NCBI GenBank assembly: GCA_934589155.1
Contig: CAKTNP010000008.1
Span: 1 to 64,000, forward strand
Length of the DNA: 64,000 bases
Reading direction: 5' to 3'
Source: an uncultured Oscillospiraceae bacterium
Lineage (GTDB): Bacteria; Bacillota; Clostridia; Oscillospirales; Oscillospiraceae
The notes beneath the pieces are model-generated. The model saw only the letters and a list, made by a program, of their open reading frames with translations. It was not told the origin of the DNA and ran no database searches. A program made the translations under genes and the position numbers. Of the stretch, positions 33,762 through 42,689 are shown one piece after another (position 1 is the first letter of the stretch; each line of letters begins with the position of its first letter).

Positions 33762-34370
33762 TTAGGGAAAGAGATTCCCAATGCGGCCGATGAGATCCAG
33801 AATCCCGAACCGCACCTCATACTCTTCCTTTCCCTCCAGGGCCCGGATGGTAGTCTCATCCATACCGCTGGCCTCCGCACAGTCCTCAAAGCCCCGGGAT
33901 GAGGCGGGAATGCACAGCGCCGGGAACACCACGCACCACCAGTTGTGGCCCTTTCCCTGTCCGATGGTGATCCGCAGGGCCTCATACCGCCCGGCGGGCA
34001 GAGAGAAGGTGTCATAGACCCGCTTGGGGAACTTCTCCCACCGGAGACTGGCCTCCAGACCGTCGCCGCAGCCCTCCTGCCGGAGGGCCTCCCGGGCCGT
34101 CTCCCGGATCTCCGGCATATGGGCCGCCAGAAAGCGCTCCGCCTCCCGCCGGTCCGTGACCTGCCCCATTTCCCGGGATAAGTACCCCGTGATCCGGTCC
34201 CGGACCCGGAGCTTCAGCCGCTGGGCCTCGGCCTCGTCGGAATCCGCCACCACGTGGAGCCGGATGACCCCTCGGGTCAGCGCCCGGTGCTCCTCAATGA
34301 TGGACAGCAGAAACACACCGGCCTCTAAGGCAAAATAGCACATGGTCAGGATCAAGAATCCCTTCAGCAT
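33762..34370 (-). CDS. spoIIR: Stage II sporulation protein R
   Basis: 202-residue secreted signalling protein made in the forespore; it activates SpoIIGA so that pro-sigma-E is processed in the mother cell. N-terminal hydrophobic export signal (about 1-25), then IRLHVVADSDEAEAQRLKLR and KGHNWWCVVFPALCIP with the typical WWC. The Cys pair around FPALC and FEDC is kept. I use ATG 34370; an in-frame GTG at 34379 is also possible. Both lie on the 3' flank of an inverted repeat that looks like the ispE terminator, and the ribosome site is weak, so translation start and promoter are uncertain. Confidence 0.93.
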   Translation of the reverse strand: MLKGFLILTMCYFALEAGVFLLSIIEEHRALTRGVIRLHVVADSDEAEAQRLKLRVRDRITGYLSREMGQVTDRREAERFLAAHMPEIRETAREALRQEGCGDGLEASLRWEKFPKRVYDTFSLPAGRYEALRITIGQGKGHNWWCVVFPALCIPASSRGFEDCAEASGMDETTIRALEGKEEYEVRFGILDLIGRIGNLFP

Positions 34371-34417
34371 AAAAAACACCGTCCAGTACAGAATACTTCC
34401 ATACTGGACGGTTTTTT
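34371..34417. terminator. Symmetrical terminator between ispE and spoIIR
   Basis: CCGTCCAGTA/TACTGGACGG inverted repeat (34379-34411) with A run on one side and T run on the other, able to work on both strands. On the minus strand its T run abuts the spoIIR start codon. Confidence 0.75.
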
Positions 34418-34423
34418 GAAATT

Positions 34424-35281
34424 TTATGCGTTTTTCCCGATAAAGATCTGGGGATAGTTGTCTTTCAGCATATTGCAGGCCACGGCGGCAAACTCAAAGC
34501 TCTCAAAAATGCCGAATACCGCCGAACCGGAGCCCGTCATCTGGGAGCCCACGGCGCCGTAGGTGTTCATAATGGACTTGATGTAGTTCAGCTCCAGATG
34601 CTCCGCCGTTACCACGGGATCAAACACATTGCACAGGTTCTCGGCAATGGCGCCCAGGTCCCCGGTCAGAATGGCGTTTTCCATGGCCCGGTTGTCCGGC
34701 CGCTTGGCAATGGCCTTCTCGTCCAGGGCCCGGTACAGCTCCGGGGTGGACACGGAAAAGTCCGGCTTGCACACCACAAAGAAGCACTCGGGAATGTCCG
34801 GCAGCTTCCGCAGCCGCTCTCCCCGGCCCTCGGCCATGGCGGTGCCGCAGAGGGTGCAGAAGGGCACGTCGCTGCCCACCAGGGCCCCCACCTCGCACAG
34901 GGCATATACGGAGAAGGGCTCCCCATAGTGCCGGTTCAGGGCCCGGAGGACCGCCCCTGCGTCGGCGCTGCCGCCGCCCAGTCCCGCCTGGGCCGGGATC
35001 CGCTTGGTGATGCGGATGGTCAGGCCGTCCGGGTCCACCTTAGCCGTTTCGCAGAATATCTTTGCGGCCTTCCAGGCCAGGTTCGTCTCGTCCTGGGGGA
35101 TCCCCTCCTTGTCGCAGGTCAGGGTCCAGGGGCTTCCGGTGCCTACATCGATCTCAATGTCGTCCCGGATGGATACGGTCTGCATAACGGACTGCAGGTC
35201 ATGATAGCCGTCCTCCCGCTTGCCCAGCACATCCAGAGTCAGATTCACTTTCGCCAAAGCGCCTTCGTATAAGGTGGTCAC
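34424..35281 (-). CDS. ispE: 4-diphosphocytidyl-2-C-methyl-D-erythritol kinase
   Basis: 285-residue GHMP kinase of the MEP isoprenoid pathway. Motifs: AKVNLTLDVLGKREDGYHDL at the N-terminus, ATP loop PAQAGLGGGSADAGAVLRAL (about 97-116) and C-terminal GAVGSQMTGSGSAVFGIF. Length is normal. The start overlaps the DUF1015 gene stop by 4 bp (ATGA), so the two are translationally coupled, although no functional link between them is known to me. Confidence 0.96.
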   Translation of the reverse strand: MTTLYEGALAKVNLTLDVLGKREDGYHDLQSVMQTVSIRDDIEIDVGTGSPWTLTCDKEGIPQDETNLAWKAAKIFCETAKVDPDGLTIRITKRIPAQAGLGGGSADAGAVLRALNRHYGEPFSVYALCEVGALVGSDVPFCTLCGTAMAEGRGERLRKLPDIPECFFVVCKPDFSVSTPELYRALDEKAIAKRPDNRAMENAILTGDLGAIAENLCNVFDPVVTAEHLELNYIKSIMNTYGAVGSQMTGSGSAVFGIFESFEFAAVACNMLKDNYPQIFIGKNA

Positions 35282-36516
35282 TTGATCTTTCTTCCTTCCA
35301 AATAATATCGTTTCTCCTGGGCATGGCCCATGGAGAAGGTCTTTCGGGGCAGGACGCCGTCGGCCACCACCCCGCGGAACAGGTCTCCCTTTTCCATGGC
35401 GGGCAGCAAAAAGCCTACGGCCTTTTCCGGCCTGGCCAACTCCCTTACCGCCTCATCGCCGTGGATATAGTCGATTTTCCCCGGGTGGGTCCCCAGGTAT
35501 TCGTCCAAGAACGCCTGCAGGACTCCCACCGCCAGGGGGCTCCTGGCCCGGTCCAGATACACCGTTCCCTGCCTGTCCCCGGCGACCCAAGTCACGGGGT
35601 GGCCCTCCGGGCCGCACCAGGCCGCCAGGGCCTCCAGCAGCTCCTCCGGATCCGTATCCGTCACCACCCGGTGGATGGGTTCAAACCGCTGGGCCTCGTC
35701 GTGGATGTTTTCCAGCTCCACCAGGGCATAGCGGGCGGGATGATCCGACAGGTTTGCGCCGGGATTTTGGGCCTTAAGCTCCTCATAGCAGCTCTTGGCC
35801 GTGGCCAGGGAATGGTTGCCGTCTCCCACGGCAAAGACCACGGGCGCTCCCTTCAGCTCCTCATAGCGCTTGGCGGCCCCCGCCTCATAAACCGCCAGCC
35901 GGTCCTCAAAGGCCCGGGCCGGGGCCCCTTGGACCAGATAGCCACGGATCCGGCCGCCGCCCTCCATCAGGTCAAAATCATACAGCAGAGGCAGGCTCTC
36001 CTTCCGCTCCGTCATGGGCTCGATGAGCTGCCGATCCTTGTCGTCGCAAAGCATCAGCACATGGGGCAGCTCCAGTCCGGCCCCCCGGCGGACCCGCTGC
36101 CGGGGCGGGATCCGTTCCAGTACGGTCTTCTCTGTGGCCCGGATAGGCGACACGGAACCGGGCTTATAATCGTATTGCTCCAGATCCACCACGCCCAAAA
36201 GTCCCCGGCGAAGGGAGCCGTCGAGGAGGGTCCGCTCTACATAGACATAAGCGTTCTCGTATTCCGTAAACAGACCGGAAGCCAGATAGTCCTCCATAGT
36301 CCCGTTGATTCTTTCGATCTTCTCCGTCTCTCCCGGCGCGCCCAGCTCCGCCTCCGGAAGGATCATATGCAGGGTGGAGGGCGCCTGCCCCACATAGTCC
36401 CGGACTCGCTGCCAGTAGCCGGGATCCGAGGTAAACTGGTCGCAGGCAATGACCGCCCAACGGGCCATATCCGCGCTCTTTGGCAGCAGGATCGACGCCG
36501 CCTGAAAAATTCCCAT
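35278..36516 (-). CDS. DUF1015 family protein (SerK/SbnI-like kinase family)
   Basis: 412-residue protein of the DUF1015 family. Hallmarks: MARWAVIACDQFTSDPGYWQ near the N-terminus and VVFAVGDGNHSLATAK at about residue 225, then DEAQRFEPIHRVV. Some members or relatives (SerK, SbnI) have been reported as free-serine kinases, so a serine- or small-molecule kinase role is plausible. In other genomes the family often neighbours serA; here it is coupled to ispE. A weak -10 (TATAAT at 36560-36565, minus) probably starts the unit. Family assignment is firm, function inferred. Confidence 0.85.
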   Translation of the reverse strand: MGIFQAASILLPKSADMARWAVIACDQFTSDPGYWQRVRDYVGQAPSTLHMILPEAELGAPGETEKIERINGTMEDYLASGLFTEYENAYVYVERTLLDGSLRRGLLGVVDLEQYDYKPGSVSPIRATEKTVLERIPPRQRVRRGAGLELPHVLMLCDDKDRQLIEPMTERKESLPLLYDFDLMEGGGRIRGYLVQGAPARAFEDRLAVYEAGAAKRYEELKGAPVVFAVGDGNHSLATAKSCYEELKAQNPGANLSDHPARYALVELENIHDEAQRFEPIHRVVTDTDPEELLEALAAWCGPEGHPVTWVAGDRQGTVYLDRARSPLAVGVLQAFLDEYLGTHPGKIDYIHGDEAVRELARPEKAVGFLLPAMEKGDLFRGVVADGVLPRKTFSMGHAQEKRYYLEGRKIK

Positions 36517-36663
36517 TGCTCTCGTCCTTTCTCATCGGCTCCTCGCCGGATTTTTTGTATTATACAACAGATTCTTCCCTTTGCATAGCTTTTTTCCCGG
36601 AACCGCATAAGGCGCCGGAAACTGCGGAAACTAGGCATAATGCTTAAGAAGGGGGTGTCAGCC

Positions 36664-36867
36664 ATGGATACCGTTTCTCTGGTCCTTGCCATTCTCGGTG
36701 CCGTCAACTGGGGCCTGGTGGGCCTGTTTCGGTTCGACCTGGTGGCCTGGATCTTCGGCGGTCAGGCCGCCGTCATCAGCCGGGTGATCTATACCGTGAT
36801 CGGCCTGGCCGGTCTTTGGTGCATCAGTCTGCTGTTCCGGCGGTGCAATCGGAACCCGGATGCATAA
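36664..36867 (+). CDS. DUF378 small membrane protein
   Basis: 67-residue protein with two membrane segments, of the DUF378 (YuzA-like) family: VSLVLAILGAVNWGLVGLFR (the family's AxNWGLVG core) and VISRVIYTVIGLAGLW. ATG at 36664 follows GAAGGGGGTG. It is a single gene. Function unknown; it is frequent in Firmicutes. Confidence 0.88.
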   Translation: MDTVSLVLAILGAVNWGLVGLFRFDLVAWIFGGQAAVISRVIYTVIGLAGLWCISLLFRRCNRNPDA

Positions 36868-36871
36868 AGGA

Positions 36872-36902
36872 GTCCGGAGCGCCGCCTTTCGGCGCTCCGG
36901 AC
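36872..36902. terminator. Hairpin between convergent DUF378 and Big2 genes
   Basis: GTCCGGAGCGCCG/CGGCGCTCCGGAC, a very stable stem but with no long T run on either side. Confidence 0.65.
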
Positions 36903-36923
36903 CGGTACATTTGCGCTTGGATC

Positions 36924-38048
36924 TTATCCCACATCCTCATCGGATGTGATCCCGCCGTCTTCCACCGGCGCCGTGGTCTCCACCGGCTCCGTAGTCTCCT
37001 CCGGCTCCGTGTGGACGGTAAATGCGCAGCGGACGATACAGCTGTAACTCTTTCCGTCTACGGTGGCATAGACCCGGGTGGTACCTCCGCCTACGGCGGT
37101 GACCGTTCCGTTTCCGGATACCGTGGCCACGGAGGAATCCCCTACGGACCAGGTAGCCCGGCCGCTGATCACCTGACCCTGGCCGTTCAGGACCTCCAGA
37201 TAGGCGATCTCGCCTTTGTGGAACAGGGTCATATCTTCAATGTTAAGATGGACCCCCGTATTCGTGACGCTGCTCTCGGGCTCCGTCTCCTTCGTGGGTT
37301 CCGTGGTGGCCTTGGTGGTGGCCTCCGTGGTCTCCGTCTCCTGGACGGCGCAGGTCACCTTGCACACTGCGGAGACCTTTCCGCAGGTCACGGTGATCTT
37401 GGTCTCACCGGTCCCCACACAGGTCACGACGCCATCGGCGGAAACCTTTGCCACCCGCTCATCGCCGGATACAAAGGTCACCTGATCCGTGGTACCGTCG
37501 GGCTGGGTCTTCACGGTCAGCAGGTACGTCTCGCCCACCTGCTTGAGCTTGATGCCGCTGGAACCCAGGCTGATAGAGGTGCATGGCTTGGTCTCCGCCG
37601 TAGCCTCGCTGGTCGAGGGCGTGGTCTCCTGGGGCTTGGTGGTGCCGGACCGGCCCAGCAGGAACCGGGCACCGATGAAGCAGCCCAGCAGCACCACAGC
37701 AGCGGACAGCACCCCCACGGCGATCTTCCCGCCCCGCCTGGGCTCTCCGCCCTCGTCGGGATAGGGCTCCTCCCGGGGTGGCTCCGGCCGGTGCTCCGTT
37801 GTTTTCCGGAACAGGTTCTGGGCCCCCACCGCAGCGGCAGCCTCCCGCTCCCGGTTGGTCTTTTCTACGTTCTTCGGCGAGAAGCGCCCGCCCTTGGTGA
37901 TCATCCGGGGCTCTCTGGGCTCTTCCTGCCGCCCCTCGGGCTCCTGGACCAGCAGGTCCAGCTCATCCCGCTTCTTCCCGCACAGCGGACATTGGTCCAA
38001 TTCCGGGCCGTAGCTGGTACCGCAAATATCGCAAACGATATGACTCAT
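36924..38048 (-). CDS. Zinc-ribbon membrane protein with Big2 (Ig-like) ectodomain
   Basis: 374 residues. The N-terminus has a zinc ribbon (CDICGTSYGPELDQCPLCGK, residues 6-25), then a charged cytoplasmic linker (to about 110), one membrane segment (about 112-130, VGVLSAAVVLLGCFIGARFL), a Thr/Glu-rich stretch, a first Big2 domain (about 160-230, with RVAKVSADGVVTCVGTGETK), a second Thr-rich linker and a second Big2 domain (about 265-345), and a Thr/Glu tail. Type II topology is likely, with the ribbon inside. It is divergently transcribed from the kinase-like receptor, from neighbouring promoters, so the two may work together. Function unknown. Confidence 0.85.
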   Translation of the reverse strand: MSHIVCDICGTSYGPELDQCPLCGKKRDELDLLVQEPEGRQEEPREPRMITKGGRFSPKNVEKTNREREAAAAVGAQNLFRKTTEHRPEPPREEPYPDEGGEPRRGGKIAVGVLSAAVVLLGCFIGARFLLGRSGTTKPQETTPSTSEATAETKPCTSISLGSSGIKLKQVGETYLLTVKTQPDGTTDQVTFVSGDERVAKVSADGVVTCVGTGETKITVTCGKVSAVCKVTCAVQETETTEATTKATTEPTKETEPESSVTNTGVHLNIEDMTLFHKGEIAYLEVLNGQGQVISGRATWSVGDSSVATVSGNGTVTAVGGGTTRVYATVDGKSYSCIVRCAFTVHTEPEETTEPVETTAPVEDGGITSDEDVG

Positions 38049-38091
38049 TTGTTATCCTCCGTTTCTCCGGTGTCTCCGGCGATACAGGGTC

Positions 38092-38120
38092 ATTTTATCA
38101 TCCTTTTTGTCGAAAAACAA
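38092..38120 (-). promoter_or_regulatory. Promoter of the zinc-ribbon/Big2 gene
   Basis: TTGTTT (38115-38120), 17-bp spacer, TAAAAT (38092-38097), minus strand, back to back with the promoter of the kinase-like gene. Confidence 0.6.
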
Positions 38121-38135
38121 GCAGTAATCTTAATA

Positions 38136-38164
38136 TTGCTTTTTTTCTTTTCTTCGTGTAAAAT
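38136..38164 (+). promoter_or_regulatory. Promoter of the kinase-like receptor gene
   Basis: TTGCTT (38136-38141), 17-bp spacer, TAAAAT (38159-38164). Confidence 0.65.
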
Positions 38165-38194
38165 GAATGTGACTATTGTAAACCTAAGGAGGCG

Positions 38195-41100
38195 ATGAAT
38201 TTGTCCGAAATCAAGGCAGTCTATCCCCTGTTGGAGGGGATCTCCATCGGCCAATCCATCAGTGAGCGCTCCGGCGCCGTGTGCTATGCAGCCATGAACA
38301 CTGCCACCGGGGAAAAATTCATCCTGAAGCATATTTCCATTCCCGAGTCCCAGGTCCAGGTAGAGGCTCTAATCCTCACCGGCTCCTGCGCCGACGAAGC
38401 CGCCGCCAAGATCTATTATACCTCCGTGGCCGGCGACCTGAAGGAAGAGCTGGCCGCCCTGTCCAAGGCGGCAGAGGGCAAGGGCTTCGTGGCCTATAAC
38501 GGTTACCAGATCGCGGAAAAGGACAACGGCGTGGGCTTCGACGCCTATCTGCTGGGTACATACCGCCGCTCTCTGGGGGCCTACACTAAGAAAAGCGCCG
38601 TGACCCATCTGCAGGCCGTAAATCTGGCCATGGACCTGTGCGCCGCTCTGGCCTCCTGCCGGGAGGCCGGCTATCTTTACGTGGATCTGAAGCCGGAAAA
38701 CGTGTTTCTCACCGGCGAGCAGTACGCCATCGGCGACATAGGCTTTTTGTCTCTGGATGCCCTGGCCTATGCTTCCTTTCCGGATAAATATCTGAGTCCC
38801 TACTCCGCCCCGGAGGTCCGGGGGCTGTTCTCCTCGGTGAACACCACCGTAGACACCTACGCTCTGGGCATGATCCTCTACGGGATCTACAACGGCGGCC
38901 GCCTGCCCTTTGAGGATGAGACCGACCCCCAGGGTGCCCTGGAGCGCCGCCTGAAGGACGAGCCCATCCCCGCCCCGGTCTACGCCGACTACGAAATGGC
39001 GGAAATCATTTTGAAAGCCATCGCCTTCGATCCCAAGGAGCGGTGGAAAACGCCCCAGGAGATGGGCCAGGCCATTATGGGCTATATGCAGCGCAACGAG
39101 ATCATCGATTCCGTCATTGCCCCACCCATCATTACGGACTTGCCCCTGGACCCCTCGGAGCTTCAAAGCAGCGAAGATGACGCGGCCCAGCTCCCGGAAC
39201 CCGATGCGGAGCCGGACCCCTTCTCCCAGGATCCCACGGAGGAGGATGCCGACGGTCTTGCGGATGTGAGTCTGGAGGAGCTTCTGGTCGGGGTGAATCC
39301 GGACCTGGCCTCGGAGCTGGGCTCCGCCGACCCCAAGGCGGACCTGACGGTCTCCCAGGAGATCTCCGACATGCTGAAACCCACCGACGACTCCGCCCCC
39401 CAGGAGGCGGACGTGGATCCCGCCGCCGTACCCCAGGACGGGGACCTGGCGGATATGCTGGCCCAGGCCGACGGCCTGATCCAGCACGCCGAGGAGGTCG
39501 CCCAGGCCGAGCGGGATGAGCGCCAGCGGGTCGAGGACGAAGCCCGCGCCAAGGCCGAGGCGGAGCGTACCGCCAAAGAGCAGGCGGAGCGGGAACAGGC
39601 CGAGAAGGAACAGGCCGAGCTGGAAGCCAAGGAAAAAGAAAAGGCCGAGGCCATTGCCAAAGAGAAGCGTGAAAAGACCGCGGGCCGCCGGAAATTCTGG
39701 AAAGCCTTCGGCATCGTGGTCCTGGTGCTGGCCCTGTTGGCCGGCGGCGGTTTCTTCTACTACCGGAATTTCTACTGCATTTATATGACCGGCATGTCCA
39801 TTGCCGACAGCAGCCAGGAGTCTCTGACCGTGAAACTGAATACCGAAGCGGATCAGGGTCTGTTCACCCTGCGCTGCACGGACACCTACGGCAACACCCA
39901 GTCCCAGCCCCTGTCCGACGGAACCGCCACCTTTACGGGCCTGACCCCCGACACCCAGTACACCATCACTGCGGAGGTCTCCGGCTTCCATACCCTGGTG
40001 GGCGGCGTGACCCTGAACTATACCACCCTGCCCAATATCGACATTGCCTCCTTTACCGCCGCGGCGGGCCAGGAGGACGGCTCCGTCATTCTGAACCTGA
40101 CGGTCACCGGTCCCGAGCCCCAGGAGTGGACCGTGACCTACTCCGCCGAGGAGGAGCCGGAGCAGAGTCAGACCTTCACCGGCCACATGGTCACTCTTTC
40201 CGGCCTCACCATGGGCAAGGACTACATCTTCCGGCTCAGTGCCGGCGATGACATGGCCATCACCGGCCAGACATCCGTCTCCTTTACCGCCTCCAAGATC
40301 CTGACGGCCCAGAACCTGGCCATTACGGAGTACACCGGCACCTCCCTCACCGTCGCCTGGGGCCAGCCGGAAACGGAGGTGGCCTCCTGGACCGTCCGCT
40401 GCTTCAACGACAGCGGCTTTGACGAAAGCCAGCAGGTCACGGACTGCACCGCCGTCTTCCAGGGCATCGATTCCTCCAGCGCCTACACCGTGGAGGTCAC
40501 CGCCGATGGCATGACCCTGGGCGCCCACGTTTATGTCAGCGAGAACCCCGTGGTCATCACGGGCACCTCCGTCACCCCCGACAGCGCCGATCCCACCCGA
40601 GCCCATGTTTCCTGGGAGTTCACCGGCACGGCTCCCGAGGGCGGCTGGCTCCTGCTGTACTCCTACGGCGATGACGACAGCACCGCCGAGGTGGCCCACT
40701 GCGATACCAACGCCGCGGATCTGACCAATCTGATCCCCAACGCCTCTTACACCTTCCAGCTGAAGACCGCCGATGATCTGACGGTGTTCGGCGGCAGCTT
40801 TACGGCCTCCACGCCCTCTGCCGCCGCCTTCTCCGACTACGGCATCACGGGCAATAACATCTATATGGCCCTGTTCCCCCGGCCTGAGAAAGAGAACTGG
40901 ACCTTTGACGATGTGTACGTGAACGCCTACACCACGAGCTTCCAGACCAGCCAGAAGCTGGCCTTCGTCATGGAGATCACCTCCGACTTCCGCACGGGAG
41001 ACGAGGATGTGACCACCCTGTGCGTGGTCCGGGACAGCAGCGGCAAGCCTGTGGACTACTATCGGGGCACAGAGCAGTGGCATGCCATGTGGACCAACAA

Positions 41101-41212
41101 GCTGTACCTGGGCGATCTGGAACGGATGCCCCAGACCCCTGGGGATTACACCCTGGAAGTTTATTTCAACGGTGCTCTGGTTAAATCCCAGACCTTTACC
41201 GTCAGCGAGTAA
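38195..41212 (+). CDS. Transmembrane protein-kinase-like receptor with fibronectin-like ectodomain
   Basis: 1005 residues. Residues 1-300: Hanks-type kinase fold, with Lys45 in FILKHI, a catalytic loop YVDLKPENV (Asp164; the usual His-Arg is Tyr-Val), a DIG in place of DFG (Asp181), and SAPEV. The Gly-rich loop is poor. Residues 310-420 are acidic; 425-505 form a long charged Ala/Glu/Lys coiled coil; a membrane segment follows (about 508-528, GIVVLVLALLAGGGFFYYRN); then four or so fibronectin-III-like repeats and a C-terminal beta domain outside the cell. Catalytic residues are mostly kept, so activity is likely but altered. ATG at 38195 is only 2 nt after AGGAGG; a TTG at 38201 is better spaced. 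Not a PASTA kinase. Confidence 0.88.
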   Translation: MNLSEIKAVYPLLEGISIGQSISERSGAVCYAAMNTATGEKFILKHISIPESQVQVEALILTGSCADEAAAKIYYTSVAGDLKEELAALSKAAEGKGFVAYNGYQIAEKDNGVGFDAYLLGTYRRSLGAYTKKSAVTHLQAVNLAMDLCAALASCREAGYLYVDLKPENVFLTGEQYAIGDIGFLSLDALAYASFPDKYLSPYSAPEVRGLFSSVNTTVDTYALGMILYGIYNGGRLPFEDETDPQGALERRLKDEPIPAPVYADYEMAEIILKAIAFDPKERWKTPQEMGQAIMGYMQRNEIIDSVIAPPIITDLPLDPSELQSSEDDAAQLPEPDAEPDPFSQDPTEEDADGLADVSLEELLVGVNPDLASELGSADPKADLTVSQEISDMLKPTDDSAPQEADVDPAAVPQDGDLADMLAQADGLIQHAEEVAQAERDERQRVEDEARAKAEAERTAKEQAEREQAEKEQAELEAKEKEKAEAIAKEKREKTAGRRKFWKAFGIVVLVLALLAGGGFFYYRNFYCIYMTGMSIADSSQESLTVKLNTEADQGLFTLRCTDTYGNTQSQPLSDGTATFTGLTPDTQYTITAEVSGFHTLVGGVTLNYTTLPNIDIASFTAAAGQEDGSVILNLTVTGPEPQEWTVTYSAEEEPEQSQTFTGHMVTLSGLTMGKDYIFRLSAGDDMAITGQTSVSFTASKILTAQNLAITEYTGTSLTVAWGQPETEVASWTVRCFNDSGFDESQQVTDCTAVFQGIDSSSAYTVEVTADGMTLGAHVYVSENPVVITGTSVTPDSADPTRAHVSWEFTGTAPEGGWLLLYSYGDDDSTAEVAHCDTNAADLTNLIPNASYTFQLKTADDLTVFGGSFTASTPSAAAFSDYGITGNNIYMALFPRPEKENWTFDDVYVNAYTTSFQTSQKLAFVMEITSDFRTGDEDVTTLCVVRDSSGKPVDYYRGTEQWHAMWTNKLYLGDLERMPQTPGDYTLEVYFNGALVKSQTFTVSE

Positions 41213-41216
41213 GAGA

Positions 41217-41255
41217 TAAAAAAATGGAGCCGAGATGATCTCGGCTCCATTTTTT
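41217..41255. terminator. Bidirectional terminator after the kinase-like gene
   Basis: AATGGAGCCGAGA/TCTCGGCTCCATT stem with A run and T run. Confidence 0.9.
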
Positions 41256-41260
41256 ACTGT

Positions 41261-41608
41261 TTACAGGTTGATCTCTTCCGGTTCCTTTTTCTCCCCATGA
41301 ACCATCTCCTGCCGGACCTCCCAGTGGATCAGGAAGGAGATAATGCCGTGGAGCAGCACGATGCACAGCACCACGCCGATCTCTTGAAACGTCCGCACAT
41401 ACAACATCCGCAGGATCTCTCCGCAGAGCATGAACATCAGAGAGAAGTTCATGAACCGGGTCAGAAAGAGCACCACATGGCCCTTCCGTTTCAGGCATTG
41501 GACCAGGGACAGCACACCGCCCACCACCATGACCCCCAGGGCCGTAATCTCAAAAAAGCCGATACCGATCTTGGCGCCTATCGTGACGATTCTCTCCAGC
41601 ATTTCCAT
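41261..41608 (-). CDS. DUF1622 family membrane protein
   Basis: 115-residue membrane protein with three hydrophobic segments: FFEITALGVMVVGGVLSLVQ, FMNFSLMFMLCGEILRMLYV and IGVVLCIVLLHGIISFLIHW. The pattern, and the GEILRMLYVRTFQEIG stretch in particular, fits DUF1622. It starts 19 bp after the stop of the EIIC-like gene, so it is in the same transcript. Function unknown. Confidence 0.78.
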   Translation of the reverse strand: MEMLERIVTIGAKIGIGFFEITALGVMVVGGVLSLVQCLKRKGHVVLFLTRFMNFSLMFMLCGEILRMLYVRTFQEIGVVLCIVLLHGIISFLIHWEVRQEMVHGEKKEPEEINL

Positions 41609-41627
41609 GTATGATCCTCTTTCTGTC

Positions 41628-42683
41628 TTAAATGTCCAGCTTCATGTCGCCGTCTTTGACCCAGCCCAGCTTCCGGAAGCCCAGGTCAAAGAGCCAGGAC
41701 AGCAGGGCGGGCAGCAGGAAGCAGATGAGCACCAGCCCCACCCAGTCCATGGCGGTAATGGCCGCCTTGGTCCCGGCGGCAATGTCGTTCACCCAGCCGG
41801 TGTAGACGCCGATCTGGCCCACCAGGCCGCAGGTGCCCATGCCGCTGGCAATGGGCTCGCCGTTCATCTGCAGGTGGAACAGGCAGGTAGCCAGGGGTCC
41901 CGTCACGGCGGAGGCCAGGGTGGGCGCCAGCCACACTCTGGGGTTTTTCAGAATGTTGGGAACCTGGAGCATGGAGGTGCCCAGGCCCTGGGCCACCAGA
42001 CCGCCCCATTTGTTTTCCCGGAAACTGATGACGGCAAAGCCCACCATCTGGGCGCAGCAACCCGCCACGGCGGCGCCGCCGGCCAGGCCCGTGAGCCCCA
42101 GCACGGAGCAGATGGCCGCGCTGGAAATGGGCAGGGTCAGGATCATGCCCACCACCACGGATACCACAATGCCCATGAGGAAGGGCTGCTGCTCCGTGGC
42201 CCACATGATAATGGCGCCCAGGCTGGAGGCGGCCTTGCCGATGTATCCGGCGCAGAGATAAGCCAGCAGCACGCCGGACAGGATGGTGACCAGAGGCGTC
42301 ACAAGAATGTCCACCTTGGTTTTCTTGCTGACAAGCCGCCCCATCTCGGCGGCGAAAATGCCGATGAACAGCACCGCCAGGGGGCCTCCGGCGCCGCCCA
42401 GGGAGTTGGCGGCGTAACCCACCGTCGCCAGGGAGAACAGCACCAGGGGCGCCGTCTGCAGAGCATAGCCGATAGCCACCGCCATGGCGGGGCCGGACAT
42501 GGCCATGGCAAATTTGCCTATGTCCACCAGAATGGCAAGGCCCAGCTGTTCGCCCAGGGTCTTGATAATGGTGCCGATGAGCAGGGAGGCAAACAGGCCG
42601 TTTGCCATGGCGCTCATGGCGTCCACAAAATACCTGTGGGCGTAGGTCTTCACCACGGCGCCGAACGATTTCTTTTCTTTCAC
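41628..42683 (-). CDS. PTS EIIC-like (PTS_EIIC_2) membrane transporter
   Basis: 351-residue membrane protein with about 9-10 hydrophobic segments, of the putative EIIC_2 family. Signature stretches: RYFVDAMSAMANGLFASLLI, PISSAAICSVLGLTGLAGGA, and C-terminal QIGVYTGWVNDI. No EIIA or EIIB partner is nearby, and this family's substrates are not established. I start at GTG 42683, where GAAGG lies 7 nt upstream; the upstream in-frame ATG extends through the leader without family resemblance. It is preceded by a 240-nt structured leader. Confidence 0.82.
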   Translation of the reverse strand: MKEKKSFGAVVKTYAHRYFVDAMSAMANGLFASLLIGTIIKTLGEQLGLAILVDIGKFAMAMSGPAMAVAIGYALQTAPLVLFSLATVGYAANSLGGAGGPLAVLFIGIFAAEMGRLVSKKTKVDILVTPLVTILSGVLLAYLCAGYIGKAASSLGAIIMWATEQQPFLMGIVVSVVVGMILTLPISSAAICSVLGLTGLAGGAAVAGCCAQMVGFAVISFRENKWGGLVAQGLGTSMLQVPNILKNPRVWLAPTLASAVTGPLATCLFHLQMNGEPIASGMGTCGLVGQIGVYTGWVNDIAAGTKAAITAMDWVGLVLICFLLPALLSWLFDLGFRKLGWVKDGDMKLDI

Positions 42684-42689
42684 TTGTGT

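Noticed and set aside
38195..41212. Identification of the kinase-like receptor as PrkC/IreK, partner of IreB
   Set aside because: It has no PASTA domains, altered HRD/DFG motifs and fibronectin-like repeats; no positional link to ireB.
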